Assembly (NCBI GenBank): GCA_964545205.1
Contig: CAZJFH010000022.1
Span: 1 to 64,000, forward strand
Direction of reading: 5' to 3'
DNA: 64,000 nt
Origin: CAZJFH01 sp964545205
GTDB lineage: Bacteria > Pseudomonadota > Alphaproteobacteria > Rhodospirillales > Magnetospirillaceae
The position numbers and the translations under genes were made by a program. This document shows positions 1 through 8,182 of the stretch, in pieces. The first letter of the stretch is position 1. Every line of letters starts with the position of its first letter. Below the pieces are notes generated by a model. That model made no database searches. It was not told where the DNA came from and saw only the letters and a list, made by a program, of their open reading frames with translations.

Positions 1-778
1 TCTTGACCAGCACCAGCGGCGCCGCCTGCATCACCGCGGTGCACAGCCGGCCGGTGCCGGCGACGAACCACGGCCGCGCCGCCATCGCCGCGCGGATGCG
101 CTCGGCGGCGGCGATTCGGGCCGGGCCCAGGCCGGCCGGATCGGCGAGGCGCGCCATGCCGGTCGCCAGCGCCGACAGCGGCAGCGCGAAGGTCGGGATG
201 CCGCAGCCGTCGACGCCGCAGGCGGTGGCGCCGAGGTCGTGGCCGCACATCTCCGACAGCGCCGCCGCGACCCGGCGCTGGACGGGATGGTCGCGCTCGA
301 TGTAGCCGGCGGTGTCCTCGCCCAGGTGGCGCGCGCCGGCGAGGAAGCCGGCGTGCTTGCCCGAGCAGTTGTTGTGCAGCGGGCCGGGTTCGGCCGCCGC
401 GCGGGCCAGCGCCCGCGCCGCCTCGGCGTTGCTCGGCCAATGGGCGCCGCATTCGAGGTCGCCGGCGCCCAGGTTCATCCGGCGCAGCCAGTCGGCGACC
501 GCGGCGACGTGGCCGGGCTCGCCGCCATGCGAGGCGCAGGCCAGCGCGATCTCGACCTCGCCAAGGCCGAACCGCCCGGCGGCCCCGGTCTCGATCAGCG
601 GCAGCGCCTGCAGCGGCTTGATCGCCGAGCGCGGATAGGTCGGGCGCGCCGATTCGCCCCAGCCGGCGACGATCCGCCCGCGCGCGTCGGCGACCACCGC
701 GGCGCCACGATGGACGCTTTCGACGACGCTGCCGCGCAGCACCTCGACCAGCACCGGATCGGCGGCGGAAACGGACAT
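1..778 (-). CDS. L-asparaginase II family protein (partial, 3' end outside window)
   Basis: Reading leftward from an ATG at 778, an open frame runs off the left edge (about 259 codons visible). The translation has the conserved blocks of the asparaginase II family (PF06089): a start like MSVSAADPVLVEVLRGS, CASHGGEPGH, LECGAHWP, and NNCSGKHAGFLA. The family hydrolyses L-asparagine to aspartate and ammonia and is related to enzymes first studied in Rhizobium; it is distinct from the E. coli AnsB type. No signal peptide is visible, so it is probably cytoplasmic. It is divergent from the IalB-like gene, with a 56-bp gap that must hold both promoters. Family assignment is firm; substrate preference is known only from the family. 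Confidence 0.9.
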   Translation of the reverse strand, partial: MSVSAADPVLVEVLRGSVVESVHRGAAVVADARGRIVAGWGESARPTYPRSAIKPLQALPLIETGAAGRFGLGEVEIALACASHGGEPGHVAAVADWLRRMNLGAGDLECGAHWPSNAEAARALARAAAEPGPLHNNCSGKHAGFLAGARHLGEDTAGYIERDHPVQRRVAAALSEMCGHDLGATACGVDGCGIPTFALPLSALATGMARLADPAGLGPARIAAAERIRAAMAARPWFVAGTGRLCTAVMQAAPLVLVK

Positions 779-834
779 CGAACATACTCCGACGGGGTTG
801 ACAGGAACGGCGCCCCGTCGTTTAAACGAAGGCG

Positions 835-1344
835 ATGAAGACGCTGACAAAACTCGCCCTCGCGGCCGCGCTCTTCGCCGCGGCCACTCCGGCTTCCGCT
901 GCGCCGGGCAGCAAGCTGATCGCCACCCACGGCGACTGGGAGGCCTACACCTTCTCGGACAAGAACGGCAAGGTCTGCTACATCGCCAGTCTGCCCAAGA
1001 GCGCCGGCGGCGCCAAGGACCGCGAGACCTTCGCCTCGGTGACCCACCGCCCCGCCGACAACGCGAACGACGTCGTCGCGATCACCGCCGGCTACGAATA
1101 CGCCGCCGGCAGCGAGGTCGAGGTGAGCATCGACGGCCGCGCATTCAAGCTGTTCACCAGCGGCGACGGCGCCTGGGCCAAGGACTCGGCCACCGACCGC
1201 GAAATGGTCGAGGCGATGAAGAAGGGCATGACGATGAAGGTCACCGGCAACCCGGCCAAGGGCAAGCCGACGACCGACACCTATTCGCTGTCCGGCTTCA
1301 CCGCGTCCTACCAGGACATCTCGCGCGCCTGCGGCGTGAAGTAG
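835..1344 (+). CDS. IalB-like secreted protein (invasion-associated locus B family)
   Basis: 169 residues with a clear Sec signal peptide (MKTLTK, a hydrophobic Ala-rich core, then a cleavage-like ASA-AP around residue 23). The mature part has the IalB pattern: GDWEAY near its start, then a two-Cys beta-rich domain with the second Cys at the very end (RACGVK). Family members are periplasmic or surface proteins; in Bartonella one contributes to erythrocyte invasion, but in free-living alphaproteobacteria the role is unknown. It stands alone: divergent from the asparaginase and 42 bp ahead of rlmN. The function in this organism cannot be read from the sequence. Confidence 0.75.
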   Translation: MKTLTKLALAAALFAAATPASAAPGSKLIATHGDWEAYTFSDKNGKVCYIASLPKSAGGAKDRETFASVTHRPADNANDVVAITAGYEYAAGSEVEVSIDGRAFKLFTSGDGAWAKDSATDREMVEAMKKGMTMKVTGNPAKGKPTTDTYSLSGFTASYQDISRACGVK

Positions 1345-1386
1345 CGCCCCGAACGCCGCCATTGCCCTCGGGCGGCCGCAGACTAT

Positions 1387-2556
1387 ATGAATGCGGCCAT
1401 GACCCTCGCTCAGCCGCAATCCCTCGCGCCGACCGCCGCGGACGGCCGCCCCAACCTCATCGGCCTGTCGCGCGACGAGATCGCGGCCCTGGTCGCCGAG
1501 ATCGGCGAGAAGCCGTTCCGCGCCAAGCAGCTCTGGAGCTGGATCTACAATCGCGGCGTCACCGACTTCGCGGCGATGACCGATCTCGCCAAGCCGTTGC
1601 GCGCCAAGCTGGCCGAGCATTTCGTGCTGGCCCGGCCCGAGACGGCGCGCGAGCAGCTGTCCAGCGACGGCACCCGCAAATGGCTGCTGCGCTTTCCCGA
1701 CGGCAACGAGGCCGAGACCGTCTACATCCCCGACCAGGACGAGGACCGCGGCTCGGTCTGCGTCTCGTCGCAGGTCGGCTGCACCCTGACCTGCCGCTTC
1801 TGCCACACCGGCACCCAGCTGCTGGTGCGCAACCTGACGGCGGCCGAGATGGTCGGCCAGTTCCTGATCGCCCGCGACGCCTACGGCGAATGGCCGAGCC
1901 CGACCGACGAGAGCCGCCAGATCTCGAACATCGTGCTGATGGGCATGGGCGAGCCGCTGTACAATTACGACAACGTCGCCAAGGCGCTGAAGATCATCAT
2001 GGACGGCGACGGCATCGCGGTGTCGAAGCGGCGCATCACCCTGTCGACCTCGGGCGTGGTGCCGATGATCCGCCGCTGCGGCGAGGAGCTGAACGTCAAC
2101 CTGGCGATCAGCCTGCACGCGGTCACCGACGAGGTCCGCGACCGCATCATGCCCATCAACAAGAAATACCCGCTGGCCGAGCTGATGGCGGCGCTGCGCG
2201 ACTATCCCGGCCTGTCGAACGCGCGGCGCATCACCTTCGAATACGTGATGCTGAAGGGCGTCAACGACTCGATGGCCGACGCCCGCGCGCTGGTGCGGCT
2301 GATCGAGGGCATCCCGGCCAAGTTCAACCTGATTCCGTTCAACAAATGGCCGGGCGCCGAGTTCGAGTGCTCGGAGCCCAGGGACGTCAAGCGCTTCTCG
2401 GACTTCCTGTTCGAGCAGGGCTACTCGGCGCCGATCCGCCAGCCGCGCGGCCGCGACATCCTCGCCGCCTGCGGCCAGCTCAAGTCCGACAGCCAGCGCG
2501 TCCGCTGCTCGCGGGCCAAGGAGCGGGAAGCGGCTGGAATTCCCGACGCGCATTGA
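1387..2556 (+). CDS. rlmN: Dual-specificity 23S rRNA/tRNA (adenine-C2)-methyltransferase RlmN
   Basis: 389 residues, the usual RlmN length. It carries the radical-SAM CxxxCxxC cluster motif at Cys132, Cys136 and Cys139 (GCTLTCRFCHTG), a Cys near residue 125 in SVCVSSQ, and the catalytic Cys near 362 in AACGQLK, which forms the methylated-Cys intermediate in this family. LMGMGEPLYNYDNV is also diagnostic. The enzyme methylates A2503 of 23S rRNA and A37 of some tRNAs. Two in-frame ATGs, 1387 and 1399, could be the start. The sequence ACTATATGA just before them resembles a -10 element, which would favour 1399 if real. Confidence 0.95.
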   Translation: MNAAMTLAQPQSLAPTAADGRPNLIGLSRDEIAALVAEIGEKPFRAKQLWSWIYNRGVTDFAAMTDLAKPLRAKLAEHFVLARPETAREQLSSDGTRKWLLRFPDGNEAETVYIPDQDEDRGSVCVSSQVGCTLTCRFCHTGTQLLVRNLTAAEMVGQFLIARDAYGEWPSPTDESRQISNIVLMGMGEPLYNYDNVAKALKIIMDGDGIAVSKRRITLSTSGVVPMIRRCGEELNVNLAISLHAVTDEVRDRIMPINKKYPLAELMAALRDYPGLSNARRITFEYVMLKGVNDSMADARALVRLIEGIPAKFNLIPFNKWPGAEFECSEPRDVKRFSDFLFEQGYSAPIRQPRGRDILAACGQLKSDSQRVRCSRAKEREAAGIPDAH

Positions 2557-2564
2557 CGGGGTTT

Positions 2565-2636
2565 GGAGCGCGGGTCTCCAGACCCGCCGTGTTCCCGGTC
2601 CCGACGAAGAACTGCGCGTCTGGAGACGCGCGCTCC
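2565..2636. repeat. GC-rich inverted repeat after rlmN
   Basis: GGAGCGCGGGTCTCCAGAC on the left is mirrored by GTCTGGAGACGCGCGCTCC on the right, with about 35 bp between. The arms belong to the same kind of GGAGCGCG...CGCGCTCC element as at 5718-5799 and 36852-36886. It lies between the convergent rlmN and DUF1674 genes and could act as a bidirectional terminator. Confidence 0.7.
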
Positions 2637-2647
2637 TTCGGGCAGAC

Positions 2648-2803
2648 TCAGAAATCGACGCAGCGGCCGCCCTTCTCCCAGTCGCCGAAGCGGGTCGGGT
2701 CGGGACCCTTGCGGCCGCCGATCTCCTTCGGCGGCGCGTCCTCGGGCTTGTTCTCGTCCTTTTCGGCGGTATTCTCCGCCGGCTTCGGGTCGTTCTCGGT
2801 CAT
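2648..2803 (-). CDS. DUF1674 / SdhAF4-like small protein
   Basis: A 51-residue ORF with ATG at 2801-2803 (complement) and stop at 2648-2650. The N-terminal half is charged and disordered (Glu, Lys, Pro, Asn rich). The C-terminal half reads EIGGRKGPDPTRFGDWEKGG and ends CVDF, the signature of DUF1674, the family that includes the succinate dehydrogenase assembly factor SdhAF4. In mitochondria SdhAF4 binds flavinylated SdhA and promotes complex II assembly; in alphaproteobacteria the family is widespread and often lies next to rsmB or htpX, as here. No sdh genes are in the window. It is convergent with rlmN and divergent from htpX. Confidence 0.85.
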   Translation of the reverse strand: MTENDPKPAENTAEKDENKPEDAPPKEIGGRKGPDPTRFGDWEKGGRCVDF

Positions 2804-2875
2804 GACGGCGCCTCTTGAAGCGATGGGCTCACCTACTTATTCCTCTCTCGGCTTTCCTTCAATGCGGGACCTGAA

Positions 2876-3802
2876 ATGAACTACGCCAAGACTGGACTGC
2901 TGCTCGCCGGCCTTACCGGTCTTTTCCTCGCCATCGGCTACGCGCTGGGCGGCCAGGGCGGCATGGTGATCGCGTTCCTGTTCGCGCTCGGCACCAACGC
3001 CTTCGCCTACTGGAACTCCGACAAGATGGTGCTGCGCATGTACGGCGCCCAGGAGGTCGGCCCGCGCGAGGCACCCGAGTATTACGGCCTGGTGGCGCAG
3101 CTCGCCGAGCGCGCCGGCATGCCGATGCCCAAGGTCTACATCATCCACAGCCAGCAGCCGAACGCCTTCGCCACCGGCCGCAATCCCCAGAACGCCGCGG
3201 TGGCCGCGACCACCGGCCTGCTCGAGCTGATGAGCCGGGAGGAGATCGCCGGCGTCATGGCGCACGAGCTGGCGCACGTCAAGGGCCGCGACACCCTGAT
3301 CATGACCGTCACCGCCACCTTCGCCGGCGCCATCGGCATGCTGGCCAACCTGTTCGCCTTCCAGGCGATGTTCGGCGGCTCCTCCGACGACGAGGAAGGC
3401 GGCGGTCTCGGCGGCCTCGGCGCGCTGGCGATGATGATCCTGGCGCCGATGATGGCGATGCTGGTGCAGATGGCGATCTCGCGCACCCGCGAATACGAGG
3501 CCGACGCCGAGGGCGCCCGCATCTGCGGCCAGCCGCTGTGGCTGGCCTCGGCGCTGGGCAAGCTGGAGATGGCGGCGCACCGCATCCGCAATCCCAGGGC
3601 CGAACACCATCCCGGCACCGCGCACCTGTTCATCGTCAATCCGCTGGCCGGCAAGGGCGCCGACAACCTGTTCTCGACCCATCCCAGCATGGAGAACCGG
3701 ATTTCCAGGCTGCGCCAGATGGCCGGCGACATGGAGCCGCCGCTGCATCCGCCGGCCGCGGCCGGCGGCCCCTGGAACCGGCCCAAGGGACCGTGGGGGT
3801 GA
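2876..3802 (+). CDS. htpX: Zinc metalloprotease HtpX
   Basis: 308 residues. Two N-terminal membrane segments (about residues 5-45) precede the M48 peptidase domain with zinc motif HELAH at about 130-134. A second hydrophobic pair follows (about 145-205), and EYEADAEGA supplies the third zinc ligand. HtpX sits in the inner membrane with its active site in the cytoplasm and degrades misfolded membrane proteins, overlapping with FtsH. The C-terminal tail is rich in Pro, Gly and Trp. Its stop codon overlaps the GTG of rsmB (GTGA), so the two are likely translationally coupled. Confidence 0.93.
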   Translation: MNYAKTGLLLAGLTGLFLAIGYALGGQGGMVIAFLFALGTNAFAYWNSDKMVLRMYGAQEVGPREAPEYYGLVAQLAERAGMPMPKVYIIHSQQPNAFATGRNPQNAAVAATTGLLELMSREEIAGVMAHELAHVKGRDTLIMTVTATFAGAIGMLANLFAFQAMFGGSSDDEEGGGLGGLGALAMMILAPMMAMLVQMAISRTREYEADAEGARICGQPLWLASALGKLEMAAHRIRNPRAEHHPGTAHLFIVNPLAGKGADNLFSTHPSMENRISRLRQMAGDMEPPLHPPAAAGGPWNRPKGPWG

Positions 3803-5106
3803 GAGCCCCCGCCTCCCGGCCTTCCGCCCCGACCCCGCGCGGCGCCGCCCTCGACATCCTGCAGACGGTGCTGCGCCGCAAGCGGCCGCTCGACGAGACC
3901 CTCGAGGCCAATCCCGACCTGGCCCGGCTCGACGAGCGCGACCGCGGTTTCGCCCGCCTGCTCGCCGCCACCAGCCTGCGCCGGCTGGGGCAGATCGACG
4001 CCGTGCTCGACGTCTTCCTCGAGCGGCCGCTGCCGCACAAGATGACGGCGGTGCACGACCTGCTGCGCCTCGGCGCCTGCCAGCTCCTGTTCCTCGGCAC
4101 CCCGGCCCACGCCGCCGTCGCCACCGCCGTCGAGCTGGCCAAGGCGCGCGGCTTCACCGCCCACAAGAACCTGGTCAACGCCGTCCTGCGCCGCGTCGAC
4201 CGCGAGGGCGGGGCTCTGGTCGCCGTCCAGGACGCCGCGCGGCTGAACCTGCCCGACTGGCTGTGGCGGTCGTGGTGCGAGGCCTACGGCGAGGACACCA
4301 CCCGCGCCATCGCCGCCGCGCATCTGATCGAGCCGCCGCTCGACCTGTCGGTCAAGGCCGACGCCGCCGTCTGGGCCGAGCGCCTCGGGGCCGAGTCGCT
4401 GCCGACCGGATCGCTGCGGCGTGCCGGCGGCGGCTCGGTGGCGCTGCTCGAAGGCTTCGGCGAGGGCGCCTGGTGGGTCCAGGACGCCGCCGCCGCGCTT
4501 CCCGCCCGCCTGCTCGGCGCCGTCGCCGGCCGCGCCGTCGCCGATCTGTGCGCGGCGCCCGGCGGCAAGACCTGCCAGCTCGCCGCCGCCGGCGCCCATG
4601 TCGTCGCCGTCGACCGTTCGGCCAAGCGGCTGGAGCGCGTCGACGCCAATCTGCGCCGCCTCGGCCTGGCCGCCGAGATCGTCGCCGCCGATGCCGCCGA
4701 ATGGCGGCCGCCGGCGCCGCTCGACGCCGTGCTGCTCGACGCGCCGTGCTCGGCCACCGGCACGTTGCGCCGCCATCCCGACATCGCCTGGCTGAAGCGC
4801 GCCGACGACGTCGCCAAGCTGGCGGCCCTGCAGCGGACATTGCTTTCGGCAGCGGTGGACATGGTCCGCCCCGGCGGCCAGATCGTCTACTGCGTCTGCT
4901 CGCTGCAGCCCGACGAAGGCCCGCGGGTGGTGGCCGAGGTCCTGGCCGCCGGCGCGCCGTTGCGCCGCGTGCCGGTCGACGCCGCCGAGATCGGCGGCCT
5001 GGCGGAACTCGTCACCGCCGACGGCGACCTGCGCACGCTGCCCTGCCACCTGTCGGAGATCGGCGGCATGGACGGCTTCTATGCCTGCCGGCTGGAGAGG
5101 ATCTGA
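3799..5106 (+). CDS. rsmB: 16S rRNA (cytosine-967-C5)-methyltransferase RsmB
   Basis: 435 residues from GTG 3799, which overlaps the htpX stop. The N-terminal NusB-like RNA-binding domain (about 1-140) is followed by the SAM-dependent methyltransferase domain: CAAPGGKTCQLA (SAM loop), DAPCSATGTLRRHPD (motif IV, Cys near 317) and YCVCSLQPDEG (motif VI nucleophile Cys near 367). RsmB methylates C967 of 16S rRNA. In many alphaproteobacteria rsmB follows htpX, as here. The GTG at 3793 is an alternative start, but the GTGA overlap makes 3799 more natural. Confidence 0.92.
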   Translation: MRAPASRPSAPTPRGAALDILQTVLRRKRPLDETLEANPDLARLDERDRGFARLLAATSLRRLGQIDAVLDVFLERPLPHKMTAVHDLLRLGACQLLFLGTPAHAAVATAVELAKARGFTAHKNLVNAVLRRVDREGGALVAVQDAARLNLPDWLWRSWCEAYGEDTTRAIAAAHLIEPPLDLSVKADAAVWAERLGAESLPTGSLRRAGGGSVALLEGFGEGAWWVQDAAAALPARLLGAVAGRAVADLCAAPGGKTCQLAAAGAHVVAVDRSAKRLERVDANLRRLGLAAEIVAADAAEWRPPAPLDAVLLDAPCSATGTLRRHPDIAWLKRADDVAKLAALQRTLLSAAVDMVRPGGQIVYCVCSLQPDEGPRVVAEVLAAGAPLRRVPVDAAEIGGLAELVTADGDLRTLPCHLSEIGGMDGFYACRLERI

Positions 5107-5673
5107 ATGCGCCGCTTCGTCCTGATCGACCGCGACGGCACCATCAATGTCGACAAGCTCTATCTCGGCGACCCCGAGCAGTTCGAGCTGATCCCCGGCG
5201 CCGCCGCCGCCCTGCGCCGGCTGCAGGCGCTCGGCTTCGGCATCGCCGTGGTCACCAACCAGTCCGGCATCGGCCGCGGCCATCTCGACGACGCGCAGGT
5301 CGAGCGGGTGATGGCGCGGCTGCACGAGACGCTAGAGGCCGAGGGCGTGCGCCTGGACGGCGTCTACATCTGCCCGCACCGCCCCGAGGACGGCTGCGAG
5401 TGCCGCAAGCCGGCGCCCGGCCTGGTGCGCGCGGCGGTCGCCGAGCACGGCTTCGATCCCGCCGACGGCTTCATGATCGGCGACAAGCAGAGCGACGTCG
5501 AACTCGGCCGCGCCGTCGGCGCCGTCACCTTCCTGGTGCGCACCGGCTTCGGCGAGGGCGAGATCGCGCGCGGCGCCACCGCCGACTACGTCGTCGACGA
5601 CCTGCCGGCGGCGGTGCGCGTCATCGAGCGCCTGGTCGAAAACGTCGGATCGTCGCCCCCACGGAGGCCATGA
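5107..5673 (+). CDS. gmhB: D-glycero-D-manno-heptose-1,7-bisphosphate 7-phosphatase (GmhB-like)
   Basis: 188-residue HAD hydrolase that starts directly after the rsmB stop. Motif I is LIDRDGT (Asp8 nucleophile, Asp10 acid/base) and VVTNQSGIGRG is characteristic. The zinc loop CPHRPEDGCECRKPAPG (Cys-x-His...Cys-x-Cys) separates GmhB from related histidinol-phosphate phosphatases, and GDKQSDVELG supplies the metal-binding Asp. The enzyme removes the 7-phosphate during ADP-heptose synthesis for LPS core. The heptosyltransferase-like gene at 6656 fits that pathway. HisB-N is the main alternative. Confidence 0.87.
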   Translation: MRRFVLIDRDGTINVDKLYLGDPEQFELIPGAAAALRRLQALGFGIAVVTNQSGIGRGHLDDAQVERVMARLHETLEAEGVRLDGVYICPHRPEDGCECRKPAPGLVRAAVAEHGFDPADGFMIGDKQSDVELGRAVGAVTFLVRTGFGEGEIARGATADYVVDDLPAAVRVIERLVENVGSSPPRRP

Positions 5674-5717
5674 TCCCGCCGTCCCGGCTCGCATCTCCCG
5701 CTGGGTTCCGTGCGACC

Positions 5718-5799
5718 GCCCTGGGAGCGCGGGCGTCCTCGCCCGCACCCCCGGCCGCCTGAGGCGCTTGGCGGGCGGGACGCCCGCGCTCCCAGGGCA
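5718..5799. repeat. GC-rich dispersed inverted repeat
   Basis: The left arm (5718-5746) begins GCCCTGGGAGCGCGGGCGTC and the right arm (5771-5799) is its near-perfect reverse complement, with one extra base difference inside. Bases 5761-5795 recur at 36852-36886 with one mismatch in 35. This is an intergenic repeat, possibly also terminating gmhB. Confidence 0.8.
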
Positions 5800-5885
5800 T
5801 TTGCCGCATTCCTTGGCGCGACGCCCTAGCCTCTGGCGCGGCGTCCGGGTTTGGCTATGATGCGGCCACCCGACCGGAGAGCGCC

Positions 5886-6659
5886 GTGACCGTACCTGCC
5901 TTCGTCATCAACCTGCCGCGCGACGCCGAGCGCCGCGACCACATGCGTGGCGTCCTGCGGGCGGCGGGGATCGACGCCGAATTCGTGCCGGCGGTCGACG
6001 GCCGCGCCCTGGGTCCCGAGGACTGGGCGGCGCATTACGACCGGGCGCGCTGCCTGCGCGTCTACGGCCTGGAGATGACGGCCAGCGAGCTCGGCTGCTA
6101 TCTCAGCCATTACCGCCTGTTCGAACGGATCGTCGCCGAGGGCATGGACGTCGCCCTGATCATGGAGGACGACATCGAGATCGCGCCCGGCTTCGGCGCG
6201 CTGGTCGACGAACTGGTCGCCGGGCCGCATCAGGACTGGCAGGTGCTGCGGCTGTTCTGCTCGCGCCCGCGCGCCGCCGCGCCGAGCGCGCGCAAATACG
6301 AGGGCCGGCGGCTGGCGAGTCTGTCCAACGGCTATGCGCTGTACCGGCTGAACGTGCACGTGCTCGGCGCCGGCGCCTACCTGATCAAGCGCGGCGCCGC
6401 CGCGCGCATGCTCGCCTACGGCCGCCGCGCCTTCATGCCGATCGACCAGGAGATGGACCGGTTCTGGGAGAACGGCATCGTGCCCTACATGGTGCGGCCG
6501 CTGCCGGTGCGTCACCGCGACGACTTCGCGTCGAGCATCGGCGACCGCCCGACCAGCCGCCGCCGCGACCAGCCGTTGGGCGTGCGGCTGTCGCGGCGCC
6601 TGCAGCGGATCGTCGACGGCGTGCGCAAGCGCCTGTTCGTGCTGCGGCGGCCGTCTTGA
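5886..6659 (+). CDS. Glycosyltransferase family 25 protein
   Basis: 257 residues from GTG 5886; GGAGAG lies a few bases upstream. The translation opens with the GT25 pattern: VINLPRDAERRDHM, then GCYLSHYRLFERIV and a DxD-type motif LIMEDDIEIAPGF near residue 95. The family includes LPS glycosyltransferases that add galactose or related sugars, using nucleotide sugars in the cytoplasm. Its stop overlaps the TTG start of the next glycosyltransferase, so the two form one operon for LPS or surface glycan. A TATGAT sequence at 5856-5861 could be a -10 box, though no clear -35 is visible. Confidence 0.85.
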   Translation: MTVPAFVINLPRDAERRDHMRGVLRAAGIDAEFVPAVDGRALGPEDWAAHYDRARCLRVYGLEMTASELGCYLSHYRLFERIVAEGMDVALIMEDDIEIAPGFGALVDELVAGPHQDWQVLRLFCSRPRAAAPSARKYEGRRLASLSNGYALYRLNVHVLGAGAYLIKRGAAARMLAYGRRAFMPIDQEMDRFWENGIVPYMVRPLPVRHRDDFASSIGDRPTSRRRDQPLGVRLSRRLQRIVDGVRKRLFVLRRPS

Positions 6660-7621
6660 GCCGCGCCGTGCGCATCCTGTTCGTGACCTCCACCCGGCTT
6701 GGCGACGCCGTGCTGTCGACGGGAGTGCTCGGCCGGCTGCTCGACGAGATCGGCCCGGCGGCGCGCCCCACCGTGGTCTGCGGCGCCCCGGCCGCGTCGA
6801 TCTTCGCCGCCGTGCCCGGCCTCGAGCGGCTGATCGTGCTGAACAAGCGCCGCTACAGCCTGCATTGGGCGTGGCTGTGGCGCCAGGTCGCCGGCCGGCG
6901 CTGGGATGTCGTCGTCGATCTGCGCAACGCGCCGCTGATGCGGCTGCTGTGGGCGGCGCGGCGCATCCATCTGCCGCCGGCGCGTGGGCGCGAGCATCAG
7001 GTGGCGCGGCTGGGCCGCGCCCTGGGCGCCGCGCCGCCGCCGCCGCCGCGGCTGTGGTTGTCGGAGGCGCATCGGCGGCTGGCCGCGGAATTGATCCCCG
7101 ACGGCCCGCCGGCGCTGGCGGTCGCGCCGGTGGCGAACTGGATGGGCAAGACCTGGCCGGCCGAATACTTCATCGAACTGGCGCGGCGGCTGACCGGGCC
7201 GGAGGGGCCGCTGCCCGGCGGCCGCGTCGCCGTCCTCGGCGCACCGAGCGAACGCGCCGCCGCGGCGCCGCTGCTCGACGCCCTGGCCGGCGACCGGCTG
7301 ATCGACCTGGTCGGGCGGACCGACCCGGCCCAGGCCGGCGCCTGCATCGCCCGCGCGGCGCTGTTCGTCGGCAACGATTCCGGGCTGATGCACGTGGCCG
7401 CCGCGGCCGGGGTGCCGACCCTGGGCCTGTTCGGGCCGAGCCCGGAGTGGCTGTACGCGCCCTGGGGGCCGCACACCGCGATCGTGCGCACGCCGCAGAG
7501 CTACGACGAGCTGATGCGCGACCTCGACGTGCCGCTGTCGCACCGGCGCTCGCTGATGTACGACCTCACCGTCGACGACGCCTGCGCCGCCGCCGTGGCG
7601 CTGTACCGGCAGCGGGGCTGA
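6656..7621 (+). CDS. Glycosyltransferase family 9 (heptosyltransferase-like) protein
   Basis: 321 residues, starting at TTG in a TTGA overlap with the preceding gene. The N-terminus (ILFVTSTRLGDAVLSTGVL) matches the heptosyltransferase GDxxLSTP-type motif. The second domain has APVANWMGKTWPAEYF and FVGNDSGLMHVAAAAGVPTLGLFGPS, the ADP-heptose-binding region. Together with gmhB upstream it suggests LPS inner-core assembly. A lysine is present (GKTW) but the acceptor cannot be told. It is convergent with the lipoprotein gene, whose stop lies 4 bp away. Confidence 0.87.
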   Translation: MSRAVRILFVTSTRLGDAVLSTGVLGRLLDEIGPAARPTVVCGAPAASIFAAVPGLERLIVLNKRRYSLHWAWLWRQVAGRRWDVVVDLRNAPLMRLLWAARRIHLPPARGREHQVARLGRALGAAPPPPPRLWLSEAHRRLAAELIPDGPPALAVAPVANWMGKTWPAEYFIELARRLTGPEGPLPGGRVAVLGAPSERAAAAPLLDALAGDRLIDLVGRTDPAQAGACIARAALFVGNDSGLMHVAAAAGVPTLGLFGPSPEWLYAPWGPHTAIVRTPQSYDELMRDLDVPLSHRRSLMYDLTVDDACAAAVALYRQRG

Positions 7622-7624
7622 CGC

Positions 7625-8182
7625 TCAGCGCGCCGCCGCGATCGCCCGCAGATGCGCCGCGATCTGCTCGGGCGGCAGCCGCACGGTCAGCGCCTCGCCG
7701 TCGCGGGCCTTCAGGCGGAGCTCCAGGCCGTCCGCGGCCGCCCCGCGCAGCGTGGCGTCGGGCAGGGCGACGACGACGTCCTCGCTGCGGGCGCAGCCAA
7801 GCAGGCTGATCGCGGCGCAGACGCCGATGCGCCGGTCCAGGTTGGTCGCCGCCAGCGGCGCCTCGCCGACCGCGGCCTGGTCGAAGTAATGCCAGCCGAT
7901 GCCCTGATAGGCGGCGGTGTAGAGCAGATGGTGGGTGGCGGCGCCGGTGGCGTCGTCGATCCAGGTGCGCAGGCGGCCGAGGTCGCCGCCGTCGGTGCGG
8001 TGCCCGGGGCCGAGCACCACCGTGCGCGCGTCGAGATAGTCGTAGGAGACGACGGCCGCCTCCGCCGCCGGCTCGACCAGCGGCTCGGGGTAGGGCGGCA
8101 CGCAGCCGGCGAGCGCCAGCGCCGCCGCCAGCGCGGCGAGGCCGCCCCGCGCCTCAGTCGACAGCCGTCGTGGACCGCGCAT
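7625..8182 (-). CDS. Small lipoprotein of a type I secretion locus, unknown function
   Basis: 185 residues with a basic N-terminus, hydrophobic stretch and lipobox LAGC (Cys27). Asp is not at the position after Cys, so outer-membrane sorting is plausible. No known domain is recognised. Two Cys residues (VCAAISLLGCARSED) may form a disulfide. The start overlaps the end of the outer-membrane factor gene by 29 bp, so it is the last gene of the leftward operon 12351-7625. An accessory or chaperone role for the outer-membrane channel is inferred from position only. Confidence 0.7.
   Translation of the reverse strand: MRGPRRLSTEARGGLAALAAALALAGCVPPYPEPLVEPAAEAAVVSYDYLDARTVVLGPGHRTDGGDLGRLRTWIDDATGAATHHLLYTAAYQGIGWHYFDQAAVGEAPLAATNLDRRIGVCAAISLLGCARSEDVVVALPDATLRGAAADGLELRLKARDGEALTVRLPPEQIAAHLRAIAAAR

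Noticed and set aside
3136..5325. 729-codon antisense frame across htpX, rsmB and gmhB
   Set aside because: Spans three recognised genes on the other strand and has compositionally biased sequence with no domain.
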